Both the position numbers and the translations under genes were made by a program. From the NCBI GenBank assembly GCA_021801615.1, contig JAJYXS010000024.1, forward strand, positions 1 through 6,539: 6,539 nt of DNA, in the 5' to 3' direction. Below are positions 1 through 4,848 of the stretch, in pieces. The stretch comes from Actinomycetes bacterium (GTDB lineage Bacteria; Actinomycetota; Acidimicrobiia; Acidimicrobiales; RAAP-2). The notes beneath the pieces are model-generated. The model made no database searches, was not told the origin of the DNA, and saw nothing but the letters and a program-made list of their open reading frames with translations. Numbering within the stretch: position 1 is the stretch's first letter; every line of letters begins with the position of its first letter.

Positions 1-22
1 CGGCGGGGGCCGCCGCGGTCAT
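1..22 (-). CDS. Start of a further operon gene (first 7 codons only)
   Basis: An ATG on the minus strand at 22-20 overlaps the TGA stop of the NTP-transferase gene (21-19) as ATGA. The visible residues are MTAAAPA, then the window ends. The product cannot be recognised from seven residues. The call rests on the overlap pattern, because every other junction in this operon uses the same 4-base stop/start overlap. No clear Shine-Dalgarno sequence precedes it. The overlap could be chance. Confidence 0.45.
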
Positions 23-927
23 GGCCGGCAGGGCGCCAACCCGCTCCACAGCTGCGCGGGCCGGTCTCCCCGCGCGACTTCGCGGGCGAGCTCCGCCTGG
101 ACGAGGGCGACGTCACCGGGATGGGTGACGCCGATGCAGCGACCCGGAGCGCGCAGCACCCGGACCTCCATCGCGCCCGCCGTGCCCGCCCGCCGCTCTG
201 CGAGCATGCCGTCGACCACCTCAGGCAGGAGCACCTCGGCGTGCCCGTCCGCGGCGGCCGCCGCGTCTTGGAGGAGGTCGAGCACGTCCGCCCTGAACCC
301 CCAGAGGTTCATCGAGACGAGCTGGTCGGGATCGAGCTCTTCGGGCTTCCGCCCGTCGTCGGCGACGATCCGTCCGGCGGCGAGGGGGGTCACCCGGCGG
401 CGCTCGTCGACCGCGACGAGCATCCCGTCGGGGTCGACCTCGCACAGGCCGCGGGTGACGGGCTCGTCGCCGAGCAGCGAGTCGCGAAGCCGGTAGCAGA
501 CGGCCGCGTTGGTCGGCTCGCAGCGCCGGAGGTGCCCGGCGAGCAGGGCGAGACCGGCCTCGCCCGGAAGGTCGTCGGCGTTCGCGACGCCGAAGGGCGA
601 GCTCGCGTCGAGCAGGTGGGCTGCTGCCAGCAGCGCGTCGACGGTGCCGCGAGGCGTCTCTTGCCGCGCGAACTCGACCCGGACCGCCCGGGGCCAGGTG
701 CGGGCGACGTGGTAGCGGATCGCCGGTCCGGTCTCGGGCCCGATCACGAGCACGAGACGTTCGAAGCCCGCCGAGAGCGCGTCGCTCGCCAGCACGTCGA
801 GGACCGCCTCGCCGGCGAGGCCGACCGTGGCGAGCGGCTTCACGCCGCCGTAGCGCGTCGCGCGCCCTGCCGCCAGCACCACGAGCGTGACGCCCGGACG
901 GTCCCCGCCAGGCGTCGGTGTGTTCAT
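19..927 (-). CDS. NTP-transferase-fold (nucleotidyltransferase family) protein
   Basis: This 302-residue protein has the fold of sugar-phosphate nucleotidylyltransferases and MobA-like enzymes, which move an NMP from an NTP to a phosphorylated or cofactor acceptor. Visible motifs are the N-terminal nucleotide-binding loop LAAGRATRYGGVKPL (residues 18-32), a base-contacting segment PRGTVDALLAA (92-102), a likely metal-binding VANADD (114-119) and MNLWGF (206-211). The RYGG form of the first loop resembles a poorly characterised subgroup of about 300 residues rather than GlmU or RfbA, so the acceptor is unknown. The ATG at 927-925 overlaps the TGA of the FabH gene as ATGA. Upstream there is only a run of seven Gs directly against the start, not a spaced Shine-Dalgarno site, so translation is probably coupled to fabH or uses a leaderless transcript. 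The fold is secure; the reaction is not. Confidence 0.88.
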   Translation of the reverse strand: MNTPTPGGDRPGVTLVVLAAGRATRYGGVKPLATVGLAGEAVLDVLASDALSAGFERLVLVIGPETGPAIRYHVARTWPRAVRVEFARQETPRGTVDALLAAAHLLDASSPFGVANADDLPGEAGLALLAGHLRRCEPTNAAVCYRLRDSLLGDEPVTRGLCEVDPDGMLVAVDERRRVTPLAAGRIVADDGRKPEELDPDQLVSMNLWGFRADVLDLLQDAAAAADGHAEVLLPEVVDGMLAERRAGTAGAMEVRVLRAPGRCIGVTHPGDVALVQAELAREVARGDRPAQLWSGLAPCRP

Positions 928-1856
928 CCCCCCCAGCGTAGGACAGCGCTCGCCCAGGTCATCCCCCCGCCGAAGCCGGTGAGCAGCAGGTGGTCGCCCG
1001 CGGAGACCCTGCCGGCGCGCAGCGCGTCGTCCAGGGCGAGCGGGATGGATGCCGACGAGGTGTTGCCGTACCGGTCGATCACGATCGCGGCGCGCTCTTC
1101 TGGGATGCCGAGCCTCTGGCACACGGCTTGGATGATGCGCAGGTTCGCCTGGTGCGGGACGAGCAGGTCGACGTCGGAGGCGGTGAGCCCCGCGTCGGAG
1201 AGCGCACGCTGGGCGGACTCCACGACGACGCGCACCGCTCGCCGGAAGACCTCCTTGCCGTCCATGAAGAGGTACCCGCCGTGGTCGCAGGTGAGGAGGT
1301 GGCGGAGCGTGCCGTCCGCGCCGAGGTTCCAGCTGATCAGGTCTCCGGGCCCGTCGACGGGCTCGACCACCACGGCCCCCGCCCCGTCGCCGACGAGGAC
1401 CGCCATCGTCCGGTCGTCCCAGTCCACGATGCGGCTCAGGGCTTCCGCGCCGACGAGGAGCACGCGGCCCGATCCCACCGCCGCGAGGCCGGCGGCGGTG
1501 ACGAGGCCGTAGACGAACCCCGAGCACGCGGCGTTCAGGTCGAACGCACCTCCGGGGATCCCGATGCCGGCCTGGACCGTCGCGGACGTCGCGGGCACGA
1601 GCGCGTCGGGGGTGGTGGTCGCGAGCAGCACGACGTCGATGTCGGACGGCTGGAGCCCGGCGTCTTCGATCGCTCGCCGTCCCGCCTCGATCGCCAGCTG
1701 GGAGGTGACCCCCCCCACGCGGCGCTCCTTGATGCCGGTCCGCTCCCTGATCCATTCGTCGCTCGTGTCGAGCGTCGCGGAGAGGTCGGCGTTCGTCACG
1801 ACCTTGTCGGGCACCGAGATGCCGCTCCCGCGCACGGTGATGCCCCGCACGCTCAC
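924..1856 (-). CDS. fabH: Beta-ketoacyl-ACP synthase III (FabH-type)
   Basis: FabH-type enzymes condense an acyl-CoA primer, usually acetyl- or branched-chain acyl-CoA, with malonyl-ACP to start fatty acid chains; they act in the cytosol. The 310-residue protein matches FabH along its length. It has TSDEWIRERTGI (31-42), the acyl-accepting Cys111 in NAACSGF, His235 in VPHQANLRII, Asn265 in YGNTSSAS and the C-terminal FGGGMTWASA (295-304). The Cys-His-Asn triad is intact. The start is taken as GTG at 1856-1854, which overlaps the thiolase stop as GTGA. A second in-frame GTG at 1850-1848 lies 9 bases behind a GGGAG (1864-1860), which is better ribosome-site spacing, and may be the true start. 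No acyl carrier protein, fabD or fabF gene is nearby. It could be the housekeeping FabH or a copy devoted to another acyl product. Confidence 0.92.
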   Translation of the reverse strand: MSVRGITVRGSGISVPDKVVTNADLSATLDTSDEWIRERTGIKERRVGGVTSQLAIEAGRRAIEDAGLQPSDIDVVLLATTTPDALVPATSATVQAGIGIPGGAFDLNAACSGFVYGLVTAAGLAAVGSGRVLLVGAEALSRIVDWDDRTMAVLVGDGAGAVVVEPVDGPGDLISWNLGADGTLRHLLTCDHGGYLFMDGKEVFRRAVRVVVESAQRALSDAGLTASDVDLLVPHQANLRIIQAVCQRLGIPEERAAIVIDRYGNTSSASIPLALDDALRAGRVSAGDHLLLTGFGGGMTWASAVLRWGG

Positions 1857-3049
1857 CGTCTCCCTGCTGCGACCGCGTGCATCCCGACGTAGGCGGCGTC
1901 GCCTTCGACGACCCCGCCGGTGTTGACCGCGAGGCCGAGCCGAGCCCCGGGCACCTGGCGGTGGCCTGCACGGGCGCGCAGTTGGGTCGCCAGCTCCACG
2001 AGCTGGGCCAGGCCGGAGGCGCCGAGCGGGTGGCCGCGGCCGACGAGCCCGCCGCTCGGGTTCACACAGAGGCCGCCGCCTCCGATCGTCGTGCTCCCCG
2101 CGAGGGTCGCGGGTCCGGCCTCGCCGACGCCGAAGAGCCCCAGGGACTCGAGCGCATAGATCTCCTCGGGGCTCGTCGCGTCGTGGATCTCGGCGAGGTC
2201 GAAGTCGGCGGGACCGATGCCGCTCTCCTCCCACATCGCCGCCGCGGTGTCGGCGAGACGCTCGTGGTAGTCCATCTCCCCGTTCCCCGAGCGTGCCACC
2301 GCTGAGATGATACGTGGCGCGTCCCGTGGGGCACGCACCGCCGGACCGAGCACGAGGGCCGCGGCCCCGTCCGTGAAGGAGCTGCACATGAGCCGGGTGA
2401 GGACGCCTGCGACCTGGGGAGAGGAGAGCACCTCTTCGATGGTGACCGGCTCTTGCCCCTGGGCCATGGGGTTCCAGCTCGCGTGCAGCCGCGCCTTGGC
2501 CGCAGCCGCGGCGAAGTGCTCGAGGGTGGCTCCGTGCTTCTCCATGCACTCGCGCGCCCACTGGTCGTTCAGGCCCATGAGGATGCTGCCGCCCGGGTTC
2601 TGCTCGGCCACCAGTCGCGCGCGCATGTCGGCTCGGTAGTCCGAGGGCAGCCCCTCTTCGATCGCGGCCAGCGTCGCGGAGCGGTCGCCCGTCCACATCT
2701 TCTCGACGCCGAGCACGAGCACGGCCCCTGTGCCCGCGCGCGCGGCGAAGCCGGCCAGGTGCGTCGCGGACGCGCCGCCCGCGCAGGAATTGTCGACGTT
2801 CACGACCGGGACGTTCCCGATGCCCGCCTTGCGCAGCCAGGACTGCCCGCGGATGCATCCCTGGTCGCACAGCTGCCCGCCGAGCGCGTTGCTGACGACG
2901 ACCAGCGCGAGCCGCTTCGGCTCGATCCCCGCGTCGGCGAGCGCCTCGTGGACCGCCTGGTGGGCCATGGCTTCGGGGGACAGGTCCCTCCGGGACATGT
3001 CGGTCATCCCCGTCCCGAGGATCGCGACCTGCTCCGAGCGAGCGCTCAA
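1853..3049 (-). CDS. SCP2-type thiolase family protein (thiolase/lipid-transfer-like)
   Basis: This 398-residue protein has the thiolase fold of the non-classical SCP2/sterol-carrier-protein-X group, whose members cleave or form beta-ketoacyl-CoA bonds or act as acyl-CoA-binding aldolase partners. Visible features are the nucleophile Cys89 in VDNSCAGGASA, a VNPSGGLVGRGHPLGASG block (329-346) with His340, and an IHDATSPEE segment (288-296) with His289. The SCP2-thiolase HDCF motif here reads HDAT, and the classical C-terminal CxG motif reads NTGG (376-379), so the usual second catalytic cysteine is missing. The start is a TTG at 3049-3047: it overlaps the upstream TGA as TTGA and sits 7 bases behind a perfect GGAGG. 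No better ATG or GTG fits the start of the fold. No DUF35 OB-fold partner, often found beside such thiolases, is seen here. The family is secure; substrate and reaction direction are unknown. Confidence 0.9.
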   Translation of the reverse strand: MSARSEQVAILGTGMTDMSRRDLSPEAMAHQAVHEALADAGIEPKRLALVVVSNALGGQLCDQGCIRGQSWLRKAGIGNVPVVNVDNSCAGGASATHLAGFAARAGTGAVLVLGVEKMWTGDRSATLAAIEEGLPSDYRADMRARLVAEQNPGGSILMGLNDQWARECMEKHGATLEHFAAAAAKARLHASWNPMAQGQEPVTIEEVLSSPQVAGVLTRLMCSSFTDGAAALVLGPAVRAPRDAPRIISAVARSGNGEMDYHERLADTAAAMWEESGIGPADFDLAEIHDATSPEEIYALESLGLFGVGEAGPATLAGSTTIGGGGLCVNPSGGLVGRGHPLGASGLAQLVELATQLRARAGHRQVPGARLGLAVNTGGVVEGDAAYVGMHAVAAGRR

Positions 3050-4134
3050 GCCAGCGCCTCCGCCACGTCGTGGGCGCGGGCGCGCCGGGGTGCTCGGTCG
3101 CCCGCGGTCCCCCGGGGTGCCGGGGTGCCGGGGTTCCCGCCGCCTCGCGGACGACCCGCTGGTGAGCCGGCCAGCCGGTCGTAGGCGGCAGCGAGCGCGC
3201 GGAACTGCCCCAGCGCGTCGTCTCCGGCCACGAGCACGACGACGTGGGCCGCGCCCGCCGCGACGTAGCGAGCGGCGATCTCGGCGCACTGCGCGGCAGG
3301 TCCGGCGACGAGGTGCCGCCCGAACGCCTTGGCCGGGATGCCGTAGAGCGCAGCGAGCCACGCCGTGCCCGCCGCGGCCGCCGCGGCCGGGTCGTCGTCG
3401 ACTGCGACGACCATGACGACCGCCGGCACGACGGCGTCGAGAGGGCGTCCGGCTTGGTGGCTCCACGCTCTCAGCTGGCCAAGGAGCTCGGCGAACTGCG
3501 CTGGGCCGACGAACAGCGGCATCCACCCGTCGCCTTTCGACGCCGCACGGCGGAGGGCGGCCGTGCTCGCCCCGCCGATCCACACCGGGACCGACGCGGC
3601 CGGCTGGAGCCGGTAGCCGCCGGGCCGCTCGGCGGTGCCCCACGCGGCACGAAGCGCCTCGATGCCCGCGTCGAGCGCCTTGCCCCGCGTGGAGAAGGGC
3701 ACCCCCGCCAGCTCGTACTCTCCACGATGGCTCCCGACGCCCACGCCCAGCACGAACCGGCCACCGCTCAGCACCTGCAGGGAGGCCGCCTGCTTGGCGA
3801 CGGCCGCCGAAGCACGTAACGGCAGCTGGAGGACGCACGTCCCGATCGCCGCCTCGCGGGTGGCGCCGGCCGCGACCGCGAGCGTGGTGAGGCACTCGGG
3901 CACAGGGCGCGTCCAGAAGAGGTGATCGGACGCCCACACCCCTGCGGCGCCGGCGTCCTCGGCAGCCGACGCGAGCCGGGCGACCCACTCGGTAGTACCA
4001 TAGGTAGGATCACAATTCCTACCTATGGTGTGACCTCCTGCGGGTGCCCCAGGAGACGAGACGCCGAGAGGCGACATCGGAGGGAGGAGGAAGCCGAGCC
4101 TGCCCGTGACGAGTGGGCTCCTGAGCAGCGGCAT
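3046..4134 (-). CDS. LLM-class (luciferase-like) F420/FMN-dependent oxidoreductase
   Basis: This 362-residue protein has the bacterial luciferase-like TIM barrel. Members use F420 or flavin to oxidise or reduce small substrates; the sequence does not show which cofactor. It has a first strand RLGFLLPP (12-19), GVWASDHLFW (65-74), VAKQAASLQVLSGGRFVLGVG (112-132, a family signature), VPVWIGG (182-188) and SKGDGWMP (199-206). The ATG at 4134-4132 is the first in-frame start after a TAG. It has no Shine-Dalgarno site, but sits 6 bases behind a TAGCAT -10 box, so the mRNA may be leaderless. Codons 36-46 coincide with an AT-rich 33-bp palindrome and use codons such as ATA, AGG, TGT and CCT that are unusual here. 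After about residue 323 a Pro/Gly/Arg-rich tail of about 40 residues extends past the normal domain end. It is the first gene of the operon. Substrate unknown. Confidence 0.88.
   Translation of the reverse strand: MPLLRSPLVTGRLGFLLPPMSPLGVSSPGAPAGGHTIGRNCDPTYGTTEWVARLASAAEDAGAAGVWASDHLFWTRPVPECLTTLAVAAGATREAAIGTCVLQLPLRASAAVAKQAASLQVLSGGRFVLGVGVGSHRGEYELAGVPFSTRGKALDAGIEALRAAWGTAERPGGYRLQPAASVPVWIGGASTAALRRAASKGDGWMPLFVGPAQFAELLGQLRAWSHQAGRPLDAVVPAVVMVVAVDDDPAAAAAAGTAWLAALYGIPAKAFGRHLVAGPAAQCAEIAARYVAAGAAHVVVLVAGDDALGQFRALAAAYDRLAGSPAGRPRGGGNPGTPAPRGTAGDRAPRRARAHDVAEALA
3057..3061 (-). promoter_or_regulatory. Shine-Dalgarno site that fixes the thiolase TTG start
   Basis: The minus strand reads GGAGG here, followed by a 7-base spacer and the TTG at 3049-3047. 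It lies inside the last codons of the oxidoreductase gene. It is the best Shine-Dalgarno match among the operon starts and is the main reason for accepting a TTG start. Confidence 0.75.
3112..3135. repeat. 8-bp tandem repeat (CCGGGGTG, three copies)
   Basis: Two exact copies of CCGGGGTG (3112-3119, 3120-3127) are followed by CCGGGGTT (3128-3135). The array lies in the region encoding the low-complexity C-terminal tail of the LLM oxidoreductase. Because the period is not a multiple of three, gain or loss of a unit would shift the frame of that tail. Confidence 0.7.
3997..4029. repeat. Perfect 13-bp-arm inverted repeat inside the oxidoreductase gene
   Basis: The arms ACCATAGGTAGGA (3997-4009) and TCCTACCTATGGT (4017-4029) are exact reverse complements around the 7-base spacer TCACAAT. 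The element is strikingly AT-rich for this window and lies 105 to 137 bases downstream of the oxidoreductase start codon. It shares the half-site GTAGGA/TCCTAC with the repeat at 4183-4201, in opposite orientation. A regulator binding site or an mRNA hairpin are the obvious readings; neither is shown. Confidence 0.85.
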
Positions 4135-4140
4135 CGCGCC

Positions 4141-4146
4141 ATGCTA
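4141..4146 (-). promoter_or_regulatory. Putative -10 box for a leaderless operon transcript
   Basis: The minus strand reads TAGCAT, six bases (GGCGCG), then the ATG of the oxidoreductase at 4134. This places the expected transcription start at or next to the A of the start codon. Seventeen bases further upstream lies GTGCAC, a weak -35 candidate. The TANNNT form and spacing match leaderless promoters known in actinobacteria and recur at two other starts in this window. Confidence 0.55.
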
Positions 4147-4182
4147 GCCGAAGGCTGCTGGCTGTGCACATCCTGACGGAGT

Positions 4183-4201
4183 TTCCTACTACTGGTAGGA
4201 A
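4183..4201. promoter_or_regulatory. Inverted repeat upstream of the operon promoter, possible operator
   Basis: TTCCTACTACTGGTAGGAA has perfect 7-bp arms, TTCCTAC and GTAGGAA, around TACTG. It lies 49 to 67 bases upstream of the oxidoreductase start, behind the weak -35 candidate. It carries the same GTAGGA core as the longer palindrome at 3997-4029. It could instead be a weak terminator hairpin for the thioesterase, but it is AT-rich and has no T-run, so a protein-binding site is preferred. Confidence 0.55.
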
Positions 4202-4231
4202 GTACTCCTCGGCGCGATCATACCAGCGGTG

Positions 4232-4789
4232 TTACCACGAAGAGGAAGGCTCGGAGGTGCTCGGATCGGCTCCGTCGCCGGACCCGATCCTCAGGACCGC
4301 GAGCGTGCAGCGGGACCGGCAGATCTCGCGTCCCCGCTCGTCGCTGAGGCAGATCTCCCAGACCTGGACCGATCGGCCCACGCGCACCGGCGTCGCGACC
4401 GCGCTCAGCACGCCTTCGCGCATCGGGCGCAGGTGGCTCGCGTTCAGCTCGATCCCGACGACGAAGTGCCCCGGCGGCGCCGCGAGGGAGGCGCCGAAGC
4501 TCGCTGCGGCCTCTGCGAGCAGCGCGGACACGCCGCCGTGGAGGATGCCGTAGGGCTGGTGGACGCGTTCGTCGACGGCGAGCCGGAGCTCGACCCGCTC
4601 TGGGCCGAGCTCGACGGTCTCGATGCCGAGGAGCCCCGACACGCCTCGGTGTAGCGCGGCCGCAAGGTCGGCACGGACGTCTCCGTGCGCCAGGGGCCCC
4701 TGCAGCTGGGGCCCGTGCGCCGGGGGCCCCTGCACCTGGGGCCCGTGCGGAAGGGGCCCCTGCAGTGGGGAACGGCGCTGGCCGGGCAC
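4232..4789 (-). CDS. Hotdog-fold acyl-CoA thioesterase (PaaI/YdiI-type)
   Basis: Hotdog thioesterases hydrolyse acyl- or aroyl-CoA thioesters. The C-terminal 150 residues match the PaaI/YdiI group: LLGIETVELGPERVELRL (53-70), the central helix motif HGGVSALLAEAAASFGA (84-100) with Glu93 at the catalytic acid position of YdiI, then GIELNASHLRP (112-122). The GTG at 4789-4787 is chosen because it lies 6 bases behind a TAGTCT -10 box, the geometry seen at two other starts here. This gives 185 residues against about 136 for YdiI. The excess is largely an N-terminal segment of 10-residue repeats (HGPQ-L/V-QGP-P/L-A), residues 6-36, encoded by 30-bp DNA repeats. In-frame GTGs at 4735 and 4642 are alternatives; the latter gives 136 residues but clips the first helix. 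It ends with TAA 97 bp before the oxidoreductase gene and may or may not serve that pathway. Substrate unknown. Confidence 0.85.
   Translation of the reverse strand: MPGQRRSPLQGPLPHGPQVQGPPAHGPQLQGPLAHGDVRADLAAALHRGVSGLLGIETVELGPERVELRLAVDERVHQPYGILHGGVSALLAEAAASFGASLAAPPGHFVVGIELNASHLRPMREGVLSAVATPVRVGRSVQVWEICLSDERGREICRSRCTLAVLRIGSGDGADPSTSEPSSSW
4684..4773. repeat. Three 30-bp tandem repeats containing GGGGCCCC
   Basis: Units at 4684-4713, 4714-4743 and 4744-4773 share the form CGTGCGSMRGGGGCCCCTGC followed by ASCTGGGGCC; the first two differ at two positions and the third diverges at its end. Each holds a self-complementary GGGGCCCC, and GGGCCCC pairs with the GGGGCCC seven bases later, so several hairpins are possible on either strand. 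The period equals ten codons, so the array stays in frame in the thioesterase N-terminus. Confidence 0.85.
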
Positions 4790-4795
4790 GGGCGA

Positions 4796-4801
4796 AGACT
4801 A
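4796..4801 (-). promoter_or_regulatory. Putative -10 box for the thioesterase gene
   Basis: The minus strand reads TAGTCT, then TCGCCC, then GTG at 4789. The 6-base gap is the same as at the oxidoreductase and threonine aldolase starts and predicts a leaderless transcript. No convincing -35 box is seen 17 bases upstream. Confidence 0.45.
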
Positions 4802-4821
4802 CCGGCGCAGCTGGGCGCCGG
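4802..4821. promoter_or_regulatory. Palindrome between divergent promoters, possible operator
   Basis: CCGGCGCAGCTGGGCGCCGG has perfect 7-bp arms (CCGGCGC/GCGCCGG) around AGCTGG. It occupies the space between the two outward-facing -10 boxes of the thioesterase and threonine aldolase genes, touching the first, where a bound protein would cover both promoters. In such GC-rich DNA a match of this size is less surprising than an AT-rich one. Confidence 0.4.
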
Positions 4822-4836
4822 CTCTCCCTCTGACGG

Positions 4837-4842
4837 TACGAT
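4837..4842 (+). promoter_or_regulatory. Putative -10 box for the threonine aldolase gene
   Basis: TACGAT is followed by CCCGCG and the ATG at 4849. The start has no Shine-Dalgarno sequence, and the spacing places transcription initiation at the A of the ATG, so a leaderless mRNA is likely. The position 17 bases upstream (GGCGCC) does not resemble a -35 box. Confidence 0.55.
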
Positions 4843-4848
4843 CCCGCG

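Noticed and set aside
121..1892. Long plus-strand open frames (121-1512 and 990-1892) opposite the NTP-transferase and FabH genes
   Set aside because: They are antisense to well-recognised genes, have Arg/Asp/Val-rich compositions without any motif, and result from the lack of stop codons in GC-rich DNA.
1853..3988. Extending the thiolase upstream in the same frame to about 3988
   Set aside because: The extra residues are Arg/Gly/Pro-rich and lie fully over the oxidoreductase gene. The TTG at 3049 with a GGAGG at 7 bases gives the normal family length.
3997..4029. Mobile-element end or MITE
   Set aside because: There is one short palindrome with no target duplication or transposase, and the reading frame of the oxidoreductase passes through it without interruption.
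4183..4201. Rho-independent terminator for the thioesterase
   Set aside because: The 7-bp stem is AT-rich and followed by ACTCCG rather than a T-run. Sharing its half-site with another palindrome favours a binding site, though termination is not excluded.
4684..4773. CRISPR-like array
   Set aside because: The units are directly adjacent with no variable spacers, number only three, and no cas gene is present.
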